Origin: Brachionus manjavacas
Lineage: Eukaryota; Rotifera; Eurotatoria; Ploima; Brachionidae
NCBI GenBank assembly: GCA_019054805.1
Contig: JAHQIY010000008.1
Location: 2,465,501 to 2,529,500, forward strand
DNA length: 64,000 nt
Reading direction: 5' to 3'
A program made the position numbers and the translations under genes. Below are positions 44,160 through 56,200 of the stretch, one piece after another. The notes beneath the pieces were generated by a model. The model saw only the letters and a list, made by a program, of their open reading frames with translations. It did no database searches and was not told where the DNA came from. Position 1 is the stretch's first letter, and each line of letters opens with the position of its first letter.

Positions 44160-45585
44160 ATGAACAAGACATGTTGTCGTCCTGTTAAAAATCTTGTTGT
44201 CTCTGGAAATAGGTCTATTTCAAAAAGTCCGGGACTTTTTGGCTCACCAATCGTTACACCTTCTGATGGATTTGGGTCATTATCGGTCATAGCTGAAAAT
44301 CAAAACCCGTTTTCATTTATAATTAACCATCCGCCATCTCAGGAGAACATATCAATTTTCGATTTGATGAAATCAAAATTTTGGTCAAACGACAATCTCA
44401 AAATTGATGAAAAACTGATTGAATTTAATGTAAATATGATATTATCATGTGGTTTTTCAGTCATATTCGAAAAAAAAAAACTTCAAAAAATCCAACTTTG
44501 AATGTCCAGTGTGCAAAGATCATAGCATTTCTTCTCAAGACTGCTTGAATATGACAAGAAATCAACTTGCTTTAGTTGACAAATTATTTGAATTGAAGAA
44601 AAAAATATTTGGAGAGTTGATAAATAAAATTCAAGTATACAGAAATGATCCTAATCATTATATTCAAATGAGTTTTGATAAAACTAGAAATGAGATTGAT
44701 CTCCGGAGAGAAGAAATTAAATTAATGTTTAATAAACAAATTGATAAATACTGTGACGATTTGTTGGAAAAAGTTGAATTTAAAAAAGATACGAAAGAAA
44801 AAGAAGTCAGTGAGAAAATTAAAGATTTAGATTTAACTAAAAATCAAATTGATTCAATAAACATTGACCAAAGTTTAGATGTTTATTCTAAAATAAATAT
44901 TTTAAAAAAGAATCAAATTTCTATTGACAATGGAATCAAATTGGTGTCAGAATTTGAAGATTATTTGACTGAAGCTGAATTCAGATTAACAGATGGTAGC
45001 AAAGATATTGATTTAAAAAAATTATTTGGAGAGCTTTTATCAAAAGAAAAAACTAATTATATTTTTGAAATTGATGAAATTTGTAGTAAAAATAGAAACG
45101 AAGCAACAATTCAATTTGTAATAAATGACATTTCTAAATTTAAGGACTCGAATAATTTTAATTTTTATTCAAAACGATGTAAAGCGGGGGATTTCGAATG
45201 GTCCATATACATAAAATTAAGATGTACTGACAATAAAGAAATCACATTGGCATTTTATCTGCAGTGTAATTCAATTGAAGGACTAAGTAAATTTCCAGTA
45301 GATGTCCAAGCACAATTTTCACTTGTTGATACATTCAATCCAAATAAAAATCTAATTAAATCTCAAAGTTTTATCTTTCACAACGAAACTAATCAAGGAT
45401 TTGATAGTTTTGTTAAATTTTATAAATTTTCGGATCTAAAAAATACCTATTATAACAATGGAGAAGACTCGATGACTTTCAAAGCAAATATTGTTTGCAA
45501 AGATGGATTTCCCGGTCAATTAAAATTTGATATAGCATCAATGGAAAAAAAAAGATATAATCGAATATTCATCGATGAAGAGTGA
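44160..45585 (+). pseudogene. TRAF/TRIM-like protein: eroded RING, coiled coil, MATH domain; frameshift in an A-run
   Basis: Frame 1 (44160-44501) begins MNKTCCRPVKNLVVSGNRS and runs to FNVNMILSCGFSVIFEKKK. Frame 2 continues from about 44480 with NFKKSNFECPVCKDHSISSQ and stays open to 45585. The switch falls in a run of about eleven A at 44471-44481. The RING finger keeps the last CPVC and one central Cys but has lost the first Cys pair, the His (F) and a following Cys (I). A ~170-residue coiled coil follows, then a MATH domain from about 45100 (ATIQFVINDISKFKD, then GDFEWSIYIKLRC). Architecture recalls invertebrate RING-coiled coil-MATH ligases. It may be a pseudogene, or a real gene with a sequencing slip in the homopolymer and a non-catalytic RING. 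Confidence 0.7.
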
Positions 45586-45904
45586 GCATATTCATTGTTT
45601 TATCGATGAAAAATAATTTTTCATCGGTTTTTCATATATTTCAATAATTTTTTTAATATCGAATTAAAATGAGTTAAAAGTTATTGATCAATTGTTAATA
45701 ACTTTTAATTATTAAAAATTGATCAAGATAGCTTGGATAATTAATTAATAAAGATTAATTAATCTTTATTTTAATTTAATTTATATAATCTTTATGAAAA
45801 AAATACAAAAAATATTTAAGTCTGTTTAAAAAATTCGAAATAATCATGTTAAAAAAAATTTTAATCTCATAAAAAAAAACAAAAAATCTAATTACACAAA
45901 ACCT
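45586..45904. other. A/T-rich spacer
   Basis: Between the MATH gene and the LINE tail. Contains an imperfect palindromic TTAATTAA/ATTAATTAATC stretch near 45740-45770 and nothing else. Confidence 0.4.
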
Positions 45905-47078
45905 AGCAGTGGTAGTAGTAGTATTAGTACGCTGTTATCAGTTACCTGACGGAGTGCCTAATTCACATTACGCTCAATTGACAGCATTTTATCACAGAAT
46001 ATTGACTATTTGGGATAAATAGTCTAATAAAATTAATTTTTGATTTGTTTTTAAATTTTAAAATATGTAAAAAAATAAAATAAACAAGTTCGACAACAAT
46101 AAAGGCGATTGCATAAAATAAAAGTAGAAGTAAAGCTGACTTTTAATTAGCTAGGGATTAAAAATTTTTGATTTGCTTATAAAGTTGTCTAAACCTTCTT
46201 TGAACTTCACTGTCGTTGAAGAGTCGACTAATTCTTGGCTGAGTAAATTCCAGTAAGGTACGATACGATTTGTGAAGAAATGTTCGCGACGGCCTTTCAG
46301 CTGGCTCACAGGTTGCTTATCTTTTGTTTTGTCTTCTTATGCCAGCTGAGGGCCCGTCTAACCTAGTTGCTGGGGCAGATACAACAGGGACCGTCCAGTT
46401 GACCTTATCTAGACCTCTTTGAATTTTAAAATAAGCAATTAAGTCGCCTCTTATTCTTCTTGTGTACAAGTCTGTAAGTTCAAGATGTTTCAACCTCTCT
46501 TCATTTGGTTTGTTTCTCAGCTCCGGGACTAGTTTAGTCGCCCCTCTCTGAACATCTTCGAGTACTTTTTGGTCACCCTTTAAGTTTGGGTTCCAAACCG
46601 GCACTGCAAAATCAAGATGTGGTCTGATATAAGTATAGATGTAGGATATAAGTTCAGAGTATAGAACTCTGAACATATCTCCATCAACGTATGTAAAAGT
46701 CCGTCCAATCATACCTAATACGGAGTTAGCTTTGCTGGCTGCTTTCATGACTTGATTTTTCCATTTTAGGTCTGATGATATGATGATTCCTAGGCCCTCT
46801 CTTGTTCTGATCGCTCCAGAATGTGGGTTTGATTTTTCACTGTGTCCAGCATGCTAAAATTAATGGGCATGTATTGTTTTTTATCGTTTAAGACCATCTT
46901 TTTGCATTTTTGGCATTGAATTTTGTGCACCTCAATTCCGTCCATTTTGACAGTCTGTCGAGATCACATTGAATGGATGCTATTGCGTCAGTGTCTGCAA
47001 TTTTTGAAATGACTTTTGTGTCATCGGCGTACATTTTGCATTGATTCTTTATTCCTTCTGGCATGTCATTAATGAATA
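45905..47078 (-). mobile_element. 5'-truncated jockey/CR1-like LINE with intact YADD motif
   Basis: Minus strand from about 47078: NDMPEGIKNQCKMYADDTKV with the RT motif C YADD intact, then SIQCDLDRLSKWTEL, a frame change, SSDLKWKNQVMKAASKANSV, RPHLDFAVPVWNPNLKGDQK, VQRGATKLVPELRN, ERLKHLELTDLYTRRIRGDL and a C-terminal YWNLLSQELVDSSTTV-type region to about 46180. The element ends at about 45905 in (ACT/CTA)n on the minus strand. Fingers, most of the palm and the endonuclease are absent. Confidence 0.83.
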
Positions 47079-47610
47079 ATCAAATTAAATATACAATTTT
47101 TTTATAAATTAAGAGAAAAAATTTCGAACTAATATTATTGACATAAACGGTTAAAAAATTTTAGTTTATAGTTGCTAATCGTTTAACAATAATTTTAAAG
47201 TTCTCTTTGCCGTATTGTCCAACAACATTGGCAATTCCATGTTCCTTCTTCTGAACTAAACATACTTCCAAGATTATTCTTTTCCTCGGTTAGTTGAAAT
47301 GCAGCAGTTTCTTGACGCTTTTCACTTTGAATTTTCGAACTTCTGAAAAAAATTCTTGGTGTTGTCCTCTAGTCTTAACTTTGCAGTTAAAATCTCTGTT
47401 TTTGGTGCCCTCTTAGGGAAATCGTTCGCTAAATATAAAGCTTGTTTGTGATTATAAAAATCAAGTTCCATTACTTGCGTAATACGATAAAAGACACACG
47501 TATGTTTTAGGCACATCAAGGACTCTCTTTAGTCGCATTAGAACTCTGAAGTTATTCTCTTTAATTTTATAGTAATATTAAATGCTGTAGGGATTAAATT
47601 TGATCTTAAG
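47079..47610 (-). other. Coding-like remnant of unknown family
   Basis: The minus strand has a readable stretch VMELDFYNHKQALYLANDFP then KRAPKTEILTAKLRLEDNTK (47519-47330) and, in another frame downstream, EEGTWNCQCCWT with paired Cys. It sits directly 3' of the SINE copy on that strand. I do not recognise it; possibly a worn transposase or zinc-finger exon. Confidence 0.3.
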
Positions 47611-47860
47611 CTCATCTCCTTTTCAAGTACCTTTTTGAGCAACGGCTTCGATCTGACACAGAGATTACTGCATCGAGATGATCATCTAGACTGCAATTAT
47701 TACCCAGTCGAAACTGGTCCCTCTATTTTTTATGATGAAAGAGGTTTAAACATTCGCCTCGTATTTCAGAGATATTTTGAAGATTTTTTCACCCTCAGCG
47801 GGTTTTGAACCCTCGATCCAATGCTTGCACGACTAACACGCAAACCAGGCTTTTTGGTAC
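47611..47860 (-). repeat. tRNA-derived SINE, second copy (antisense)
   Basis: The reverse complement matches 63518-63768 over about 250 bp (shared TTAGTCGTGCAAGC, GGGTTCAAAACCC, GAGGGTGAAAAAATCTTC, CAGTTTCGACTGGGTAATAA, TACTTGAAAAGGAGATGAG). Box B is kept (GGTTCAAAACC), while box A is damaged. Similarity stops after GGAGATGAG. Confidence 0.85.
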
Positions 47861-48039
47861 AAATCAAAATATAATAAAATTACAGATTTTATACTTTATT
47901 TCCACATTACGTAATTCTCTTGACCTAAAACTTGTTTAAGAAGTAGCAATAAAGTAAACTGGGCTGACACTTGGTACATTTAACTAAAAGGAATGCAAAA
48001 TTATGCGATTTGACTCCAAAAGCATCCCCCAAATACCTT

Positions 48040-48345
48040 TCACCATGAAAATAGATGCTTCAGACAGGCATGTATTAGAATAATAGTCTGTGGAAAGAGA
48101 TTTAGGTATCATGATAAACAGTAAGCTCAAATGAACTGAGCAGATAGACAAGGCAATCCAGATGGCAAACGGAGTCCTTGCTAAACTCAAACGCCTTTAA
48201 ATTCTGGACAACGGATAACTTTAGAAGACTCTATCCTGCGTTTGTAAGACCGCATCTTGAATACTGTACAGCAGCTTGGAATCGTTTGCAAAAGAATGAC
48301 ATTAAAAGGCTGGAAAAATTCCAAAATAGGCCTAGTTACACTGTA
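48040..48345 (+). pseudogene. LINE fragment, connection region
   Basis: The plus strand reads SDLGIMINSKLK stop TEQIDKAIQMANGVLAKLK, then in another frame FRRLYPAFVRPHLEYCTAAW then NRLQKNDIKRLEKFQNR. The KDLGVxxxxxLKW...RPHLEY pattern is the LINE module. Stops and frame changes show it is dead. Confidence 0.7.
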
Positions 48346-48909
48346 TGTTTTTTGTTTGTTTTATTTGTTGATGATAATTTTTAGATGAAGAAGAGTGTAC
48401 ATTAAAATTCAAATTATAAGGAATAAAGGCATAAAAAATTAAACTTTTATACAAATTTTGGTGATTTACACCCAGCGTTATTTTTTTACAATCTCGATGG
48501 GTGTAGATTTTAGACATAACCTTTTTAAACTGAATAAAATTAAAAAAAGTTTTTTGCTTTTAAAAAGTAAAAACAAAATAATTTTAAAAGAAAATATTTC
48601 TTATTTCGTTTATGATTCCTAATATGTATTTTTTAGAGTTATCTTTTTATAAATGTAGTGTCAATCAGTCTGTTTAATAGAAAGGATAACTAGCTAGCTT
48701 ATTAATCTTAAATTTATCAAAAATGACTAAATAAACGAATATGAAAAAAAAGTTATCTTTATTTTAAAATCGCTATTGAAAAAAATTGATTTTAAAATTT
48801 TAATATCAAAAAATTATTTGAACAAATATTATTACTAAATTAAATTTTATTATTAAACAGAATTTTTTAAAACATGTTTTCGAAAATTCAATAAATTGAA
48901 CTTAATTTG
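48346..48909. other. 3' flank of the TMEM272-like gene
   Basis: A/T-rich with no supported feature. Confidence 0.4.
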
Positions 48910-49961
48910 TCATTTATTTGAAAATAGAGAAGCGATTCCGGCACCACATCCGGCTAAAACAAGTAAGCAACAGCAACAGCAACAAAATAGACCTACGAAT
49001 ATCCAGCTTAAAGTTATGACCCAAAAAGAAAAATAATAACACGTTGAATGACAGTAATTACCACTTGAAGGGTCATCATTTACAACAGATTTCACAGAAT
49101 AAACCCAAAAATTTCCTTAAAAAAATTATTGAAAATGTTCTACCAAACTGTTTTTTTTTAAATTAATTTACCACAAATAAACCAGACAAAGATAAACAAC
49201 TCGATGATTGAAACTAGAAAATTTTTTTTCTGCGTTTCGGCATTTTCTTCATTATTTCTATTTCTATAAAAAGAAAAAATTAAAAAAATTAATGTAAAAA
49301 ATATTTCGGGGAATGTACTTGAACATGGCATAGCAGTTTTGAGTTGTTCTTATCAGAGTCGATAGTAAGCCAAATACTCCGCTCACTATGAGCCAAATTG
49401 GAATTCTGTTATCGATGGGACAGTCATCTTTATAGATTGCACCAATGACTATCATTGCGATCGGAATTGCTGACGAAATGGCGAAGAAAATAGTAATAAA
49501 TACTAAAATAATTTAAAATAAATTTTTATTTTTTAATATTTAAATGTTTAATATTTTTTTACATGAACCACATATTATTCCACAGGCTCTTAAGGCATAA
49601 TCACCCGGGTTGCTTGATTTTTCTCTTGCTCGCTGAAGCTGAGAGAACAGTGAATTGTATGAAGGTGGAGACTCTTTAATAAAACTTTTAAACTTAAAGT
49701 CAATTTTTAATTCAAAATAATAAAATTATCAAAAATTTGTTTTTATTAATTAGCAAAATGTTAGCAAGATTTAGAGTAAATCCAAGTCTAGTGTTAGATT
49801 ATTTTGATCAAAATCAAGACTGATGCTGAAAACTTGAGGATATAGATTAAATAAAAAGAGAAAACCAACCATGTTCTTGAGATTGGGGTGCACTCATAGC
49901 AGCTGTGTAGTTTGGTGGAGGATTTGAGTCCAACGTGATCTGTGTCTCCTTTGGTTCCATG
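48910..49961 (-). CDS. TMEM272-like four-transmembrane protein
   Basis: Five exons (49961-49871, 49673-49569, 49502-49319, 49263-49172, 49115-48910) join in frame to 225 residues. The cytosolic N-terminus is Pro-rich (LDSNPPPNYTAAM, ESPPSYNSLF; PPxY-like). TM1 is FITIFFAISSAIPIAMIVIG, followed by AIYKDDCPIDNRIPIWLIVS GVFGLLSTLIR, the most conserved part of this family (IG..Y...CP....IPI.L...G..G). TM3 lies in FLVSIIELFIFVWFICGNFW VYS. A short Cys-containing loop (YCHSTCYYFSF) follows, and TM4 is very Cys-rich (FCCCCCCLLVLAGCGAG). Function of the family is unknown. The PPxY-like motifs could bind WW-domain ubiquitin ligases (inference). Confidence 0.85.
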
Positions 49962-51719
49962 TTACTCTATTCAAAATAGTCTTATTTTTTGATTGATATT
50001 TTTCACAGTGAAAAATGCTTTCTATTCCAATTTCAGCAATCTATAAAAATCTAGACATAAATTATCATAAGAATCTAATACCCAAGATATAAAAGGTAAC
50101 AATAAAAAAATTTGATGCTGTGTCTGAAATAATTGTGTTTCTATTCATGTTAAAAATTTTAATTTTTTCGAAATTAAGTTAAAAGATATGAAGGTTTGTT
50201 ATGAAATTAAATTAAATAATCAATAAGTTTAAATGAGTTAACTACTATTCAATCTTGATTTTCTAAATTGTTCTACTAAAAAATAATTTTTTTTTTCAAA
50301 TAAAATCGTTCTAATTATGAATTTTTACTATTTGAATATTTTCGATTTTTTAACTGCATTTTTTTGAATACTTCTTTTTAAAAACTCTGAATTATTTATA
50401 AAAGCTTCTAATTATTATACTTAGAAAATAATTAATTTGTGAAATTTTACAGAATTTTTTTTTTTTGATTTTAGAAACAATACTATTCAAATAATGCTAT
50501 TTGATATAATTAATAAAAACGAAAATTATTAGATTGAATAAAAAAACATATTTATAAATTAATTTAAAAATAAAAAAACTAAAAATAATGTATCTATTAG
50601 AAGACAATAAAATTGATTTTGTGAAACAATTAGTAAGAATTTCTTTTCCATTCTTATTTAGACATTTTATAAATGTGTTTTAAATTAATATTTTTTGAGA
50701 AATTAAGATGATTAATTGATGTTGCTTAAAAAAAGAACGGTTGTTAAGGAATATTTTTAAACCTAATTAAAGCTTTTTTTGAGACCATTTTTAAATTCAT
50801 ACGATATGAGTTTAAATACTTAAAAACTTAAATTGACATTTTTTATATCTTAGGATTTTTTTGCTAGCAGCTAAATGGAAAACATGACTGGTCTTAATTG
50901 TCATTAACCTAAAAGTGTCCCATAGCTATTTATCATGCTATATATCTAATTTAACAATAATCAAATTTTTTGTGTCAAAATCAAAAATGCTTATTTTGAC
51001 TGAATTTAGCCAAAGCGTAATACAGTGACTTAATAATTAAATAAATAGTGTAAAAGGTAGTTCGTAGAAAACAAGTTTAATGAGATGTTAGTGAAAGTGA
51101 AAGAATCATTAGATTTTACGAAATTTAACAGATTATTAAAAACAACTAGATATAAATTAATAAAAATCCAAAATGAGTCATTGTTTAAAATTCAGGTTTC
51201 TAAGTCAGGTTTAAAATTTTTCTATTCTTGCTCTCCTGAGAATGCTTCTTGTTCTTGTTCTTGAATATTATTTATATTCAAGCGATGAAAATTGAATATA
51301 AATAATTAGGATTAAATTATAAATATATTTTATTATAGTATAAATAATAAATTATATATTAGATTAAAGCTTATTCAAAGACCTTACTAACGAATATATA
51401 AACTTGTTACAAATATTTGGTATTTATTCCTAAGAATTGCTGAAGCAAATTTAAAATAAACGAAACAAGTGATTAGATTCATTGGTTTTTAATTTATTTT
51501 CATTTTTAGAAAAATCAAAAAACAAAATCAAATTATTATCTATTTGGTTAAAAATTCAACAAAAAAAAGTGCATTAAAAATAATTCAATTTTTAAAAAAG
51601 ATTAAAAACATTCAAAATTTGAATAACTGTATTAAAAATTTTATTAAAAGAGATATTTTGAATAGTATTTTATTTGATTTTTTATTAATAAAACAGATTA
51701 TTTTTTTGGCTTTTTTTAC
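49962..51719. other. Intergenic, no supported gene
   Basis: Very A/T-rich. Short frames here (for example 51544-51744) are low-complexity Lys/Ile/Phe translations. A short ATAAATTATATATT-type run lies near 51310-51360. Confidence 0.45.
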
Positions 51720-52090
51720 TCGAAGACATATTCAAAAATTTTGAATAGAATAAAATCTTGCCATATTGTGGTGAGTTTGAATGGGTGTATAAACTCGAAA
51801 CTTAGAATATAAGTACTTTGTAAAATTAATTCTGTAATCTGTGGCAAAAAAGTAAAAAGAAACAGACCAACTGAGTGTTTATATGCAATGGGACTATTGG
51901 TCGTACAACATATCATTACGCCATAAGAAAAAAAACATCTAAAAATCAATCTCAAAACAAGAAGTTTTACTTTAAACTTAAATGTTGAGATTTGGAATAA
52001 ACTATCAGAAGATGCAGTGATACAATTATTACCCAAGACAGTTAATAATTTCAAAGCTCAAATAGATAAAGAAATGAAAAAATACTAACA
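51720..52090 (+). pseudogene. LINE C-terminal end
   Basis: The plus strand ends with FTLNLNVEIWNKLSEDAVIQ then LLPKTVNNFKAQIDKEMKKY stop (about 51965-52087). The WN.L...V....V..FK..IDKE pattern is the last module of jockey/CR1-like ORF2. Upstream is broken by stops. Confidence 0.6.
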
Positions 52091-52369
52091 CTGTAGATTA
52101 GTAATTTTTTTTCTAATTTTTTGAATTATCGAATTTTATATTAATTTTTTATTTTTTCAAAATATAAATTTATATTTAATTTCTTTAAATTTTATTTAAT
52201 CATTCAATATTAATTGAATCTTGGAGTTAAGACAAGAGTTTTTCCTTTTATTTTTAATTTCTAGACGTTACTTGATTTGAATGAAAATATTGAGATCTGA
52301 GATTCAAGTAGCATTTAAGAAAATAATTTTAAAAAAATTTTATTTAAAACTTTTTTTTTAATTTTTTAG

Positions 52370-52640
52370 ACATGTATTGATTTGTTTCTACACGTTTCTA
52401 TCAATTTATTCATAACTCTAAAAGAGTCTTCAAGTGGTAAACGGTCTCGTTAAGTTGCTTTTTTTGATAGTGTTGTTCATTGATTCTATCCCGTTGTTTG
52501 TACTAGGATAACCCTCAGCATACCCTTCGAACCAACTGATAGTGTGTTCAGAAATTCATTGCTCCTCAAAAAGCGCTTGAATATTTGTTCTGAGGCAGTT
52601 GATCGAATGAGTCTAAAATCATTAACAATTTTCAGCTTTA
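52370..52640 (-). pseudogene. MULE transposase fragment
   Basis: The minus strand reads NTISWFEGYAEGYPSTNNGI then ESMNNTIKKSNLTRPFTTLE. The WFEG....PSTNNGIE..N..IK segment is the C-terminal signature of MULE transposases. Frames on either side are closed. Confidence 0.65.
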
Positions 52641-53234
52641 TATCTTGACCAATTCCTTTAAGGTTCTCCTTAATTTTTCTTTATTTTAACTTATTAATTT
52701 ATTTTTGATTCTCATAAATTAATTCTGCACCTGTTTGTAATAAATAAAGCTGCTATAAGTTAATTAATTAGATGATATTCGACTTGCTTCTCTAAAATAA
52801 AATATTAGTTATAAAAAGAAATAAAATTGTTCCAATGGAAAATGTAAGCCATAAATTAGATTAAATAAAAGACAAGAATTTAAAAAAAAATATAATAAAA
52901 CTTTCTTTATTTTTCTTTAATTTTTTGTAGTTAATTGATTTGAATGAAAATTTTAAGAAAAAAAAAAACCTATGATTTAAGTATTTATTTTAATTTTTTA
53001 TTTGTTCAAAATATAAATTAATATTTAAATTTTTTAGATTTTTTAAATTGTTCAATATTAATTGAATCTTCGAGTTTATTTAGACAAGATTTTTTCCTTA
53101 TTTTACTCTGTATCAATTAGAATGAAACAAAAAATTCGAAAAGAAAAAAACCCCAAAAAAACACCAACAACAACAAAAAATGTTTAGTCAAGAAAAAGAT
53201 GAAAAAAAATAAAATAAATTTATGTGTAAACAAG
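52641..53234. other. 3' flank of SF3B1
   Basis: A/T-rich with no supported feature. Two stretches at about 52080-52260 and 52900-53110 are similar to each other (both hold ATTGTTCAATATTAATTGAATCTT-type sequence), suggesting a local duplication. Confidence 0.4.
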
Positions 53235-56200
53235 TTACAAAAAATAGTCCATTTCATATCTAACATAGGTATTGTTTCCGTCATCATTGACCTTGGGATA
53301 GCCGGCAACGAGCGCGTCCTGCGCCCCTATATACAAATTATTATACACTCTCCAATAGACATCTCTGACCTTTCTGGCCGGATGAAACAGTCCCTGCAGC
53401 GTGTAGTAGAGCAATCGGACAGGTCCGACGCTGGCGCGGAATCCCTCAATGGCGCACATGAACGCTTGGATGACGTGCGGCGACGTCTCGAATATATTGG
53501 GCCACACATGATTGAGCAAGTGAATGAGCGCGTCCTCGCAGCCGAACGATGAGACGCCTAGCGCCATGTGGCCGACGGCACTCATGGCCGTTTGTCTGTG
53601 CACCAAATCGCGGTCCATCAACGCGTCCTCCAGCAGCGGCGCCACCGCATAAATATAGTCCTTGCCCATTTCGCCAATATACTCGAACATGAACGAGAGC
53701 GACTTGAGCACGCCGTTCTGCACGTTCAGCTCGGGCACCCGGTACTCGTTCATGAGACCGGGCAGCACGGTGAACGGCGAACACGTCTCGGCCACTATGG
53801 CAATGGCCACTGTGGTGCACACGCGGTTCTGGCGCTCTTGCACCTTCAAATTGTTGAGTAGGGTGGCGAGGACGTCGTGCGGACCGATCGCCTTGGCAAT
53901 GTAGCCGAACGTGTTGATGGCCGCGCGCCGAATCGACTTTTTGTGCGCCTTCAACAGCTCCAGCAGCTCGAAGCAAATTCGCATCCATTCGCGCGCACTC
54001 ACAAACTCGGCGCCCCGGTCCGCTATCCGCCCGACCAGCTCAATGCAGTTCTCTTGCACTTTTTCGTGTCTGTTCTTGAGAATGGGTGTTAGACGTGGCA
54101 ATAAGTCTTTGATGGGCGGCGACATCCTAGTCATGCCGATCACGTTCACAATCGCCTTCAGCGCTCCCAATATGCTGCCCAACACCTCCGGATACTCTTC
54201 GCCCAAATACTCGAACAACACTTGGCCCAAATGACTCATCAACTTCTCCTCCTGGCACGTCTTCATCACGGCCGCTATTTTCTGAATCAAATCGGACGCT
54301 TGTTGACGCACCTTGGCCGATTTGTTGTTCAGCCGCCACAGTATGGTGCCGCATATTTGCGGCAAGTAGGGCTTGGTGCGCTTGCTTAGTGTGTTGACGA
54401 CAGTGCCGAAGCCGTCGAGCATGACCGTGTCGTCGGACGCTTGCTCCTGGAACGCGTACAATATGCCGTCGATTAGCAGCTCCTCGAGGCGCGCGTCTAT
54501 GTCCGCCGCGCTCAAATTGCTCATTATTTTCTCGATTGTTTCCATGACCATTTTTCTGTACGTCTCCGACTCGTCCTTCAGGTCGTCGACAATGCGATTT
54601 ATGATCTCGCTGGCGCCAACCTTTTTTCGAATTGGTCAAAATAAATTTATTGAAAAAAAAAACTCAATTTAAGTCCTTTAATTCTATCTTGTACAAAAAA
54701 CAGCTTTCTGTGAATTTTGTTGTTTTCAATAGAAAAAAAATACTTAAATTGGATCTTGTCACGCGACGGTCAATTGGTCGTTCATCTAATGACCTGGCCG
54801 CTAGTTTACTAAGGCTTATTTTTTTTGATGATATAAAAATTATTTTTCTGCTTCATTTTTTAATGATATTACATTTAACACCTTTATTAATAGAATAAAT
54901 ATTTTATGTTTTTGTTAATCTGTACCGAGCTAATGCTCTTTTAGAATTAAAATATAAAAAAAAAGGATAAATAAGTCTAAGTAATTAAAAGAAAATTAAA
55001 AACGATAAGTTTAAATAGCTAGAGGTTAGACATGTCTGCAAATGTCTTATTGTGTCAACAATGGAGTACGCAACACCAATTCTTAAATTAAACAAAAACA
55101 ATATCTCAAGGCTCCATGGTATCCAATACAAAGCTCTTCAATTAATCCATCAAGAAAAGTTCAAATGTTCTAACACATATTTACATGGTTTAAGTTGCAT
55201 TGAAAAAATCAATGATAGATTATTGCTTAAATTTTTTGGGGGTGACAAATTTAATTTTTTTAAGATGACAAAAATAACTAAAAGTGGTGACTAATTTAAT
55301 CTATTTTAGCTGACTTCAAAAAACTAATTATTCTGACAAAAATATATATATTGAGATGACTATTTAATAATTTTGAACTGACAAAATAAAACCAATTTTA
55401 TAGATAGGTTTTATTTTTATTTTATTTTAGTTCTAATTAAGCTATTTAATAATGTAATTCTCTAAGATTGTAAGGAATGGACTTAAATTGTGACGTTTTC
55501 TCATAGTTTACTTTAGCTTGATGATGAGATTTAGACAAAACGGTTTGTCATAATCGTCTGGAGCTTCCTTCTGATTTTGGTCCTATAGTTCAAGAATTTG
55601 ATTTTTATTGTGACCTCAAAATCATTAATTTGCTGTAAAAATAATTAATTAGTCAAAAAAGTATTTTTGTCACTCAAATAATTATTTTATCAGTCAATTA
55701 ATTTATTTGTCATCATATGTAGTTTTTTTGTCAGTAGATTTAGTCTTTTTTGTCAGTAAAATTTAATTTTTTTGTCAGTCCATTAATTGATGGTCATAGA
55801 TTATACAATCTAAGCGAAAGATACGTCGAAAAAAATGTTTTAAGTCAAAACCCTTTAATGCTAGATTTAATCGAAAACTGGATTCACAGTACCGACGGTA
55901 AAACACCACTGGAAATTTTATTAAATCAAAAACTAAATTTAATTTAAAACTATTTTATTTAAGCTTTTCTTTTTAATCTAATTTATTTATTACTCTATCT
56001 TAATTTCAATAAATGATCTTCTGTATTTAACTTTTAACCAGAAGGTAAAAGAGTGCAAGCTCACCCCTTTAATAATTATTAACAAACTAAACTAAACTAA
56101 ACTAAACTAATGTTTAAACATTTGATAGTTTGGCATTGTGAAGTTTTTGATCAATTTTTGATTCTCAAATTTTTTTTTATTTTATTAATTAAAAAATTTT

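Noticed and set aside
53877..54234. Plus-strand frames overlapping SF3B1 exon 2
   Set aside because: Antisense open frames caused by high G/C; no start context or family match.
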